Source: Sphingobacterium sp. UT-1RO-CII-1 (GTDB lineage: Bacteria; Bacteroidota; Bacteroidia; Sphingobacteriales; Sphingobacteriaceae). From it: a stretch of DNA of 64,000 nucleotides. The position numbers were made by a program, and so were the translations under genes. Shown piece after piece: positions 48,320-56,517 of the stretch. The stretch lies in contig NZ_JAPPVJ010000001.1 of the NCBI RefSeq assembly GCF_026711005.1, forward strand, positions 62,001 through 126,000, given 5' to 3'. Each line of letters starts with the position of its first letter. Within the stretch, counting starts at the first letter, position 1. The notes under the pieces were generated by a model that worked only from the letters and a program-made list of their open reading frames with translations, made no database searches and was not told where the DNA came from.

Positions 48320-50746
48320 ATGTTTAAAAACCACATAAAATTAACCCTCCGCCATCTCTGGCGTAATCGGGTGTTCACAATACTAAATATTGTGGGGTTG
48401 AGCATTGGTATTAGTGCTTGTTGGATTATTTTCCAGATTGTAGATTACGAATTTAGATTCGACCAGAAACATCCCGATGCGGAACGTATTTATCAGTTTA
48501 TAAATAGAGAAGAAAGAGAAGAAAAGACGGCAGATTTCGCTGGAATTTCACGTGCTCTCCCGATTACCGTTAAAAATGAAATAGCTGGTGTGGAATTAGT
48601 TGTTCCTGTTTATCACAAGGCTGATCTAAAAGCAAGCATTTTAAATGAGGATAAAGAGGAAATTAGAGTATTTGAACAGCCTAAATACCAAGTATCTGTT
48701 TCGGAATCTTATTTTGAAATGGTACCTTATCAATGGATTGTAGGAAATGTAAAAACGGCTTTTAGTTCGCCCAAGCAAGTTGTACTGACAAAAAGTAGGG
48801 CTGAACTATATTTCCCAAACACTCCGACGGAAGAGCTTTTAGGAAAGACAATTGCATATAATGACACCTCTATTATGAGCATTTCAGGTGTTGTTGCTGA
48901 TTTGGATTTTCCGAGCAGCTTCAATTCGCAAGAGTTTTTCGTACTAACTGATAAAGATTGGAATAACGATTGGTGGGGAAGTTTCAATTCAGATGACAAC
49001 TTATTTGTAAAGCTACAGGAGAATGTGGTGAAAGAAAATATCATCAACCAAATAAATACAATAAATTATGGACATAGAAAAGAGTACATCGACAAGTATG
49101 GCAAACAATGGTATGATTTGATCCCCTTAGCGGACAAACATTTTACAGCAACATTTGGAGCCAATCATCCGACTACTGACCACAGCGTGTTATATGGTTT
49201 AATTGGGATAGCACTCTTTATCTTATTGCTAGCCTGTATTAATTATATAAACTTGAGCACAGCACAGTTGCCCAATAGAGCGAAGGAAATCGGCATCCAT
49301 AAAACATTAGGAAGTAGTCCATCACAATTAATGAGGCGCTTTTTAGGCGAGACATTTTTTATTACATTTTTTGCTGTTTTACTCTCACTAATAGTTTCTT
49401 CTTTCGCACTTAAAATGTTTGCTGATTTTATTCCTGAGGGAATGGGGTCGTTTCAAAACTATGCGGACTTAGCGGTTTTTCTTCTTGTCTTGATTCTGTT
49501 AATTACTCTTCTGTCAGGAATTTATCCTGCTTGGTTGATTACGCGTGTACAGACAGCGAATGTACTAAAAGGGCAGGTACAAAACACGAATGGACAATCA
49601 CGTCTCACTCTTCGTAAAGGACTAATTATTTTCCAGTTTATAATTGCACAAATTTTTGTGATAGCGGCAATCATCATTGGGCAACAGTTGCATTATACAG
49701 TAAATAAAAACCTTGGATTCGATAAAGAAGCTATAGTGACGATTGACCTTCCAGCAAAGGTCTTGCGAAATCCCGCTTACGTGGACAAAAAGTTTGTCCT
49801 AAAAGATGAGTTAGTAAAAAACAACTCCATTGCATCTGTGGCATTAGGCGATAGACCTTTGGATAATTCAGGTTATATCACTAGTGTCTACAACATCAGT
49901 GACACGGGAAAAGTGGAAATGAAAATTTCTGTACGATTTGCAGATGAGGATCTTCTCGATTTATATAATTTTGAAGTTTTAGCTGGAACTAATTTAACAA
50001 AATCGGACACCATTCGGGAGTTTATTGTAAATGAATCTGCAGTAAAAGCTATGGGATTTTCATCTCCTAAAGATGCAATTGGGGTGCATTTGGAAATGCA
50101 GAGGCAATCTTATCCGATTGTTGCGGTTGTAAAAGACTTCCATGTCTATGACTTTAAAAAAGAGATTCCATCTACAGTTTTCGTTAATTCTAAGCGCCAG
50201 TTAAACACTGTTAATATTAAACTCGCTGCGAGCAATCCGAAACACTTTCAAAAAACCATTGGAGAAATTGAGCAAATATGGAAGTCTATTTATCCAAATG
50301 CAGCCTTTGTGTATAAATTTTATGATGAATCGATTGCTCAACTTTATGAGAGCGAGTATAAGATGTCAAAACTGATCAGTTTGGCAACGGGAATAACTAT
50401 ATTAATCAGCTGTTTGGGTCTTTTTGGCTTAGCAACCCTCACGTCCACCCAGCGCATTAAAGAAATTGGTATCCGTAAAGTGTTAGGTGCATCCGTTGTT
50501 GGAATTGTACAGATGCTTTCTAAAGATTTTGTAAAGTTAGTTTTCATTGCTGCTGTCATCGCTTCCCCACTTGCCTGGTGGGCTATGAACAAATGGTTAC
50601 AAGATTTTACCTACCGCATAACTATAGAATGGTGGATGTTTGTATTAGCAGGCGTACTAGCACTTATGGTCACTCTGTTTACAATAAGCTTCCAAGCGGT
50701 GCGAGCTGCTATTGCAAACCCTGTCGACAGCTTGAGAGATGAATAA
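48320..50746 (+). CDS. FtsX/MacB-type ABC transporter permease, two-module (808 aa)
   Basis: Permease with its own sigma-54 type promoter, co-transcribed with the ATPase 56 bases downstream. TM1 (FTILNIVGLSIGISACWIIF), periplasmic domain 1 opening with EFRFDQKH, first coupling helix KEIGIHKTLGSS, second KEIGIRKVLGAS. It is the closest relative in the window of the permease at 989-3394 (KTLGSS, AQIFVIAAII against AQVFLICVLL, and a matching start of domain 2, KNLGFDKEAIV against KDLGFQKEAIV). Being paired with an ATPase, it is the best candidate for a complete functional transporter here. The C-terminus is NPVDSLRDE. Confidence 0.95.
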   Translation: MFKNHIKLTLRHLWRNRVFTILNIVGLSIGISACWIIFQIVDYEFRFDQKHPDAERIYQFINREEREEKTADFAGISRALPITVKNEIAGVELVVPVYHKADLKASILNEDKEEIRVFEQPKYQVSVSESYFEMVPYQWIVGNVKTAFSSPKQVVLTKSRAELYFPNTPTEELLGKTIAYNDTSIMSISGVVADLDFPSSFNSQEFFVLTDKDWNNDWWGSFNSDDNLFVKLQENVVKENIINQINTINYGHRKEYIDKYGKQWYDLIPLADKHFTATFGANHPTTDHSVLYGLIGIALFILLLACINYINLSTAQLPNRAKEIGIHKTLGSSPSQLMRRFLGETFFITFFAVLLSLIVSSFALKMFADFIPEGMGSFQNYADLAVFLLVLILLITLLSGIYPAWLITRVQTANVLKGQVQNTNGQSRLTLRKGLIIFQFIIAQIFVIAAIIIGQQLHYTVNKNLGFDKEAIVTIDLPAKVLRNPAYVDKKFVLKDELVKNNSIASVALGDRPLDNSGYITSVYNISDTGKVEMKISVRFADEDLLDLYNFEVLAGTNLTKSDTIREFIVNESAVKAMGFSSPKDAIGVHLEMQRQSYPIVAVVKDFHVYDFKKEIPSTVFVNSKRQLNTVNIKLAASNPKHFQKTIGEIEQIWKSIYPNAAFVYKFYDESIAQLYESEYKMSKLISLATGITILISCLGLFGLATLTSTQRIKEIGIRKVLGASVVGIVQMLSKDFVKLVFIAAVIASPLAWWAMNKWLQDFTYRITIEWWMFVLAGVLALMVTLFTISFQAVRAAIANPVDSLRDE

Positions 50747-50802
50747 TAAAATAACAAAAAGAATAGAAAAACTTATATTTAGAAAATAGATAGCATAATA
50801 GC

Positions 50803-51465
50803 ATGATAAAACTAGAGAACATATTTAAATGGTACAATGTGGGCGGGACACGTTCGTTTATCTTAAAGGACATTAACCTAAGCATAGAACAGGGCGACTT
50901 TGTTTCTATCATGGGTCCTTCCGGATCGGGGAAGTCGACCTTACTGAATATTATCGGGATGTTGGATGAACCCAACGAAGGGAAATATTTTTTCATGGAG
51001 GAAGATGTATTGGCATTAAAGCCCAAAAAGCGGACTGCTCTATTTCAATCCTACGTTGGTTATGTTTTTCAATCTTATCACCTGATTGACGAACTGACCG
51101 TATACGAGAACATAGAAACACCCCTTATATACAAAAACTTATCTGGTAAAGAGCGCAAGGCTATTGTAGGAGACATGTTAGACAGGTTTGGGATTGTTGG
51201 AAAGAAAGACCTATTCCCCGCTCAGTTATCAGGAGGGCAACAACAGATTGTGGGTATTGCAAGGGCATTGGCAGCGACGCCGAAGCTTCTATTAGCAGAT
51301 GAACCGACCGGTAATCTTAATTCAAAACAAGGAGAAGAAATCATGGATTTATTCAAGCAGTTGAATGAAGACGGTGTCACGATAATTCAAGTAACCCATT
51401 CCGAGAAAAACGCTGAATACGGTAAACGGATTATTAATTTGCTGGATGGTCAGATAAAAGAATAG
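50803..51465 (+). CDS. ABC transporter ATP-binding protein, MacB/LolD type (220 aa)
   Basis: Complete nucleotide-binding domain: Walker A GPSGSGKST (38-46), Q-loop Gln90 (YVFQS), signature LSGGQQ (142-147), Walker B LLLADE (162-167) with catalytic Glu167, H-loop His199 (VTHSE). Length and motifs fit the LolD/MacB class that energises FtsX-like permeases. The signature is followed by QIVGIARA rather than the usual QRVAIARA, and the D-loop reads GNLNS rather than GNLDS; both look like a Bacteroidota subfamily trait, not damage. It is the only ATPase gene in the window against eleven permeases, so it may be shared. It is co-transcribed with the permease at 48320. Confidence 0.96.
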   Translation: MIKLENIFKWYNVGGTRSFILKDINLSIEQGDFVSIMGPSGSGKSTLLNIIGMLDEPNEGKYFFMEEDVLALKPKKRTALFQSYVGYVFQSYHLIDELTVYENIETPLIYKNLSGKERKAIVGDMLDRFGIVGKKDLFPAQLSGGQQQIVGIARALAATPKLLLADEPTGNLNSKQGEEIMDLFKQLNEDGVTIIQVTHSEKNAEYGKRIINLLDGQIKE

Positions 51466-51473
51466 ACCATAAA

Positions 51474-51496
51474 TTAGCCGCTGTTTTTGCGGCTAA
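51474..51496. terminator. Hairpin after the ATPase gene
   Basis: TTAGCCGC and GCGGCTAA pair around a TGTTTTT loop, 8 bases after the ATPase stop. It is followed by A rather than T on the + strand, so it is not a textbook intrinsic terminator, but it is placed where one is expected. Confidence 0.55.
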
Positions 51497-51521
51497 AAAA
51501 ACAAAGTCGTATATTGGGTAT

Positions 51522-52370
51522 ATGAAAGAAAAGGAATTAAACGCATTGATCTCTTTACTTGACGACCCTGACACAGAAATTTATACTGTTTTAGAAGATA
51601 AACTCATCACCTGCGGCCCTGTAGTGGTGCCCTTTCTAGAGAAGTCTTGGGAGGAGTCATTTGACCCTCTACAACAGGCACGATTAGAAGATATTATCCA
51701 TAAGATACAGTTTAATCAGATCAAACACGATCTACAATTATGGAAAATTAGTAACCAGGAAGACCTCTTAGAAGGTCTTTTGGTTATTAACCGTTTTCAA
51801 TACCCAAACCTAGAAGAAGAAAAGATATACAACTCACTTGCTCAATTGCGACGAGATGTTTGGTATCACCTGATGTATGAAATGGCGCCCGTGGAAAAGG
51901 TAAAACTGCTGAACAACATTTTATTCAGAGAGTTTGGGTTATCCGGTAACACTTCAGACTACCATGCGCCTCAAAATTCCTTTATCAGTTCTGTGTTAGA
52001 ATCTAAAAAAGGCAACCCCATATCTTTAGCCTGTATTTATAGCCTGGTCGCGCAGCGGTTGGACATTCCTATTTACGGGGTGAACTTACCTAAACATTTT
52101 ATTTTAGCTTACACAGAGGAAAACGATAGTGAAAAGGTCCTTTTCTATATTAATGTTTTTAACCGCGGTCAGATTATGCGGACAGAAGACGTAACTTCTT
52201 TTCTGCAGCAGCTAAACTTACCTCCGGATGATAGCTATACCAAACCCTGCGATAACCTATCGATAATAAAACGTGTATTACGTAATTTAATTGCTGCGTA
52301 TGCCCATGTGGATAATATAGACAAGAAAAATGAAGCACAGGAACTTTTAGACTTTATTGAAAAAGATTGA
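51522..52370 (+). CDS. SirB1-like transglutaminase-like protein (282 aa)
   Basis: The C-terminal two-thirds matches the SirB1/transglutaminase-like-2 family: a helical region with YNSLAQLRRDVWYHL, then KGNPISLACIYSLVAQRLDIPIYGVNLPKHFILAY, which holds the candidate catalytic Cys171 and His192. The first ~70 residues look like an all-helical HEAT-type cap (LNALISLLDDPDTEIYTVLEDKLITCGPVVVPFL). In other bacteria SirB1-type proteins have been placed near prfA/prmC; the enzymatic role is not established. There is no signal peptide, so it is cytoplasmic. It follows the ATPase hairpin by ~25 bases and is probably a separate unit, converging on the next gene. Confidence 0.82.
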   Translation: MKEKELNALISLLDDPDTEIYTVLEDKLITCGPVVVPFLEKSWEESFDPLQQARLEDIIHKIQFNQIKHDLQLWKISNQEDLLEGLLVINRFQYPNLEEEKIYNSLAQLRRDVWYHLMYEMAPVEKVKLLNNILFREFGLSGNTSDYHAPQNSFISSVLESKKGNPISLACIYSLVAQRLDIPIYGVNLPKHFILAYTEENDSEKVLFYINVFNRGQIMRTEDVTSFLQQLNLPPDDSYTKPCDNLSIIKRVLRNLIAAYAHVDNIDKKNEAQELLDFIEKD

Positions 52371-52422
52371 TACGCTCCTCTCCCGGATTCTTCTTCCTAG
52401 ACATTAACCCTATATAGGTTTT

Positions 52423-53526
52423 TTAAAGTCCGAAAGTGCTATCATCCCGGGTGTCTAATGCTAGACCTACAGGAGTTCCCATATTCTGGGTATCTATCAC
52501 TTTATCAGGTGCTATATTACCATTTCCATCCAACTTGAAACGCATTACTTTTTTAGCTCTACGGTCTGCAACATATAGATATTTACCATCTTTACGGGTA
52601 TCAAGCGCCACATCAGTAGGTTGCTCAAGCAACGTAGCTGCTCCTGTAATGATACGGGACGGCGTTATTTCCGCTTGGTTAATCAGGCTGGAAAAATTGT
52701 CAAATATCAGCACTCTACCTGCGCCTACAGTTTCGTTTCCATTAGGATAATCGACAACCGCTAATACATTTTTGAGGGTGTCGTAAGCCATGCCTCTGAG
52801 GTTCTGTGCATCTTTAATCAATAGATTTCGATCAGGCTGTATCGTCAGGCTGGAATCCGCCTTATTCACTAGCTTAATTTTATTGACCATATCATCAAAC
52901 ACATAGATGCCTGCATCAGCCTTTGTGTTGGACATAAAAATACGTTCGTTTGCTATTACGGCACCCCATGTCTCCAGTCCGGGTGTCTTAAATTTAGCAA
53001 TCGGGCGCGCATGCCCTCTTTTATTTGCCGGTCTATTGATAACATATATCCCGGCATTAATCCCTTGTGACTCGACTACATATAACGACTGCGTCATAGG
53101 GTGATAAGTTAAGCCCCGAACAAAAGAAAATGCTTGATTTCCCAGTTTGTTGGAATTGGTCAAAAGACCTGTTTTATCGCCTAGCGACATCATATAAACT
53201 GCTGTATCTGTCCGCCCTGGTTTATTTGCACTGGCTTGTATTACGTGTCTTAAATAAGGGTTAAAATAAATCGTTGCCCCTCCTTCAGCCTGCGATATAT
53301 GACGCATTGCAAATTTAAACTCGCTCGAGTCTGCCGGGTAAATCACCCGTATATTTGTATCTGCACGCCCCGTATTTGAGGTTTGATATTCTTCAAAAGA
53401 AACATAAAGCCTAGAGAACTTTGATCTTTCTATTTCCGGTTCGGCATCATCACGTTCACAAGCATACGCTACAACGATAACGCAGATAACAGCCAGGCTC
53501 TTAAAAAAGATAGAAAGTTTTGACAT
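52423..53526 (-). CDS. Beta-propeller lipoprotein, NHL/lactonase-like (367 aa)
   Basis: The ATG at 53526 is chosen over an upstream frame start at 53577 because it gives a lipoprotein signal peptide with lipid Cys23 (VVAYAC). The remainder is a repeated beta pattern typical of six- or seven-bladed propellers: YHPMTQSLYVVESQGINAGIYVI, RGMAYDTLKNVLAVVDYP, TDVALDTRKDGKYLYVADRR and VGLALDTRDDSTFGL. The last repeat ends at the stop without a closing strand, so the final blade may be completed by the N-terminal strand. No catalytic residues can be assigned. It is likely surface or periplasmic. It stands alone, 164 bases from the glycosidase operon upstream. Confidence 0.75.
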   Translation of the reverse strand: MSKLSIFFKSLAVICVIVVAYACERDDAEPEIERSKFSRLYVSFEEYQTSNTGRADTNIRVIYPADSSEFKFAMRHISQAEGGATIYFNPYLRHVIQASANKPGRTDTAVYMMSLGDKTGLLTNSNKLGNQAFSFVRGLTYHPMTQSLYVVESQGINAGIYVINRPANKRGHARPIAKFKTPGLETWGAVIANERIFMSNTKADAGIYVFDDMVNKIKLVNKADSSLTIQPDRNLLIKDAQNLRGMAYDTLKNVLAVVDYPNGNETVGAGRVLIFDNFSSLINQAEITPSRIITGAATLLEQPTDVALDTRKDGKYLYVADRRAKKVMRFKLDGNGNIAPDKVIDTQNMGTPVGLALDTRDDSTFGL

Positions 53527-53690
53527 ATAGCTAAATATTAATACTACAAACTTAGATAAACTTGCTTTTGATTGCAAGTTTTAATTACATAGTGCCTTGC
53601 ATTTTAAAGATGCTATAGCCCACCTGTATAAAACGTTTACCTTGCTAAAATGCTACATAAAATATCGGCAGATGTCCATAAAAAATCAAC

Positions 53691-56504
53691 TTACTCTATA
53701 ACATACCAAGTATAGCCGTTTGCAGGTATCCGAACAGTTAAATCGATACTGTAATCTCTATTTAAATGATATGTCGTTGATGCGCCTTCTTTCTCCCTCA
53801 CCTGAGCCTTTTCCGTCAGTCCTGTATAGTATAATGGCAAACGAATAGATCTGGTAATTTCCTTATCCGTAGGGTTATAAAACAAAGCAAAGCCTTTTTC
53901 TCTCTCGGTCGTGCTCACGTGCATCATCCCGTCCCAGTCTCTTGCATCAGGCTTACGTAAATGTATAATGTCACTATTCAAAATATTACGATACTTTTTA
54001 TACCAGTCGATCGTGTTTGTTACTAAAGCTTTAGTCTGCGGACTATCGTACAATCTAGGCCCTCTGTAGCAAGCCTGCACACCGGCACCGTAATTCTGTA
54101 CCATATGCATCTCGTACTCATAAAGGTGATCTTTCAATGGTTCTAATGTAGCAGCAGCTCCTCCTCCTTGATATTCTACTAAAGGAACAAAGCTCCAGAC
54201 TGAAGAGGGCACACGGTCCCAGGTAGAATCGTAGTTTAGCTGTCTGGCATGAATAATCTGCCGATCTCTGGGCAAGGACCAATTCACTTCTCTATAACCT
54301 ATACCTACCTTATTAGACCCATTCAAGAAGTAAAAGTCGGGGACATTCATATAAATCCCTTTCTCTGACATCCAGTGGTAAAGCTCATTAATTTTGCTAA
54401 ATTGATTCCATTGCGAGTCTTCCAGCCCTTTATGATGTGTATGTTCTGTAGACGCACAAACGTCGCCGGGATACGATCCGTCATGTTCAAAGAGCATCAT
54501 CCCTGTTTCTTCAAAAAAGTACTTTATTTTAGAAAAATAGTCATGCCCCCAGTCGCTGGCCAAACATGGCGAACTTCCGAAACGCATCCCTCCTCTCTTA
54601 CCTGTTTCTGGATTGATAACATCGACCTCATCACTGATCCAACGGCTGGCTAGGAGTGAATAACACCCCATTTCAATATCTTTACTTTTCGCATAATCTA
54701 CAAACTCTTTGTATTTAGCAATATTAGCGGCTGTAGTATCTTCGGCATTCAGTCCCGATCCGAAACTCAAAATCACCATTTCATACCCCGTGGAATCACA
54801 CTGGTCGATAGCCGTTTTGACAACCTGCGGGTCGGTTGATGTCAGGTGCATAAAGATTGGATTTTCGGTTGTCCAAGGTGCTATTTGACGATACATTCGC
54901 CTTTTAAACAACCCTTGACGCTCGCGATCATCGCTATCAAAAGGCATCTCATACACAGAAAACGACTTAAAAACAGTATTTGGCTGCACCATTTGGTCCG
55001 GCCCTAATGGCGGTGACACGTCCAATATGCAAGGGGTTTCCAACAGGTAATTGCGCTGTGAAGTATAAGCCGGATCTGCTACCCACTTCTCTGTTATATC
55101 AGTTTCTTTCTCCGTAAACTCTCCTGCCGCCGCATAATCGCTCTCTATATGAATATTAGGCAATCTGTAAGTTGATGGGTCTCCACCTCCTAAAGATTCA
55201 GGTTCTGAAAAAGCTAAATATTCCAATTGAAAAGCATCGATATTGATAGGCACGCCCGATGTATTGGATACCTCCATTCGTTTCTTGATCACAGGAATAT
55301 GATCGTATATAGTAAAAAACAGCTTGACAACAATATCTTTATAAGCTTGTTGTCCATTTAATACAAATACTAATTCTTTACCAGTTGCTTTTTCTTTATT
55401 CAGTGCCCATCTATTTCTTGCCCATTTTATGGGTTCTTCTAAACTTTGCACATAGAAATCATGTACTAAAAAAGATTCGGGAATGGTCGTCATGCTATCA
55501 ATCCACTGTTCTTTTAAGTACCCTCTTTCCGGCTGACCTGTTAAACCGCCTATACTCATCTTTTTCCCATCTATCTGCACGTAACCTTCACTACTAACGG
55601 CTCTCAACAAGCTTTCGCCTAACATTTTATTTGTAATATCTACGGTAGCCAAATTGGGAAATATTCGAAATGTACGTGACACCATTGCATTAGCTATAGT
55701 GATACTTTTTCCTGCTTGATCTGCATATACCTCTGCTTTTGATTCTTTAGGCTTTATAAGCCAATCAAAAGAAGTAGGTGATGATCTTAAAGCCTCCATA
55801 GCAGGAAGTTTAGCAATCTTTTTCTCTAAATCTGCTACAACAACCGCATCCATGACAGGTCCCTCCCCCATAGCCTCTACGTCGATCAACTTTGGTTCTT
55901 TTTCTTTATAGCTTAATGAAGTTTCTATCCACAAGCCATGGTCTCCACTCCTGCCATCGTCTGCACTTTCCACGTGAAGCTCTAATATATTGATATTATC
56001 CAGCTTCACTTGGATGTCCAAAGGCTTTTGTCCGCTATGCATTATAGGGCTGGAATAAATAATTTTGCCATCGCCTTTAATGACGAACCGAACGCTTCCT
56101 TTCTCTAATTTTAGATCTCCGGACTCTGATAAGCCAATAAACTGTTTTTTATCGTTTTGATTGGTATAATATAGTTTTGTACCATCTACCAGTGGAATTG
56201 AAGAAACTTCGGTACTTTTAATATCCAACTTTTTATCAGCTACTGCTATTTGGCTTTTTAATATCAAAGCTTGCTTATCCAGCGCAAGCTTCATCATACT
56301 ATTTGCATGCACACCCACCACTTCTTTGTATTCAACTCCTGCTACTGAAGCGTCGGTTCCATCGACGGATTTATTAACCTGAGCTGTTCCATACTCCTGC
56401 CAAACTTTGGTCAGATCCAGACTGCCCAACTTTACCATCCGCTGCGCATACGTATTGAAGCCTATAATAGCTAGCAAAAAGGTTAAAAGATATTTATTGT
56501 TCAT
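53691..56504 (-). CDS. NPCBM-domain glycoside hydrolase, probable alpha-galactosidase-like (937 aa)
   Basis: Signal peptide (cleavage near TYA-Q, residue 20). Residues ~23-200 form an NPCBM/NEW2 carbohydrate-binding domain (VGVHANSMMKLAL, then a lectin-like fold ending LWIETSLSYKE). A beta-supersandwich follows (~250-540), then a TIM barrel (~545-860) with MVILSFGSGLN, the RFGSSPCLASDWGHDYF loop and LFEHDGSYPGD, whose Asp675 is a candidate nucleophile. The layout resembles clan GH-D (GH27/GH36/GH31-like) alpha-glycosidases, but the exact GH family cannot be assigned by eye. It is translated 13 bases after the GH110 gene, so it probably acts on the same alpha-galactosylated glycan. Confidence 0.75.
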   Translation of the reverse strand: MNNKYLLTFLLAIIGFNTYAQRMVKLGSLDLTKVWQEYGTAQVNKSVDGTDASVAGVEYKEVVGVHANSMMKLALDKQALILKSQIAVADKKLDIKSTEVSSIPLVDGTKLYYTNQNDKKQFIGLSESGDLKLEKGSVRFVIKGDGKIIYSSPIMHSGQKPLDIQVKLDNINILELHVESADDGRSGDHGLWIETSLSYKEKEPKLIDVEAMGEGPVMDAVVVADLEKKIAKLPAMEALRSSPTSFDWLIKPKESKAEVYADQAGKSITIANAMVSRTFRIFPNLATVDITNKMLGESLLRAVSSEGYVQIDGKKMSIGGLTGQPERGYLKEQWIDSMTTIPESFLVHDFYVQSLEEPIKWARNRWALNKEKATGKELVFVLNGQQAYKDIVVKLFFTIYDHIPVIKKRMEVSNTSGVPINIDAFQLEYLAFSEPESLGGGDPSTYRLPNIHIESDYAAAGEFTEKETDITEKWVADPAYTSQRNYLLETPCILDVSPPLGPDQMVQPNTVFKSFSVYEMPFDSDDRERQGLFKRRMYRQIAPWTTENPIFMHLTSTDPQVVKTAIDQCDSTGYEMVILSFGSGLNAEDTTAANIAKYKEFVDYAKSKDIEMGCYSLLASRWISDEVDVINPETGKRGGMRFGSSPCLASDWGHDYFSKIKYFFEETGMMLFEHDGSYPGDVCASTEHTHHKGLEDSQWNQFSKINELYHWMSEKGIYMNVPDFYFLNGSNKVGIGYREVNWSLPRDRQIIHARQLNYDSTWDRVPSSVWSFVPLVEYQGGGAAATLEPLKDHLYEYEMHMVQNYGAGVQACYRGPRLYDSPQTKALVTNTIDWYKKYRNILNSDIIHLRKPDARDWDGMMHVSTTEREKGFALFYNPTDKEITRSIRLPLYYTGLTEKAQVREKEGASTTYHLNRDYSIDLTVRIPANGYTWYVIE

Positions 56505-56517
56505 AAAATTTAGTTTC

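Noticed and set aside
1-51465. Naming the permease set as MacAB-TolC macrolide exporter or LolCDE
   Set aside because: No MacA-type adaptor, no TolC, and two-module architecture; the substrate cannot be deduced from the sequence.
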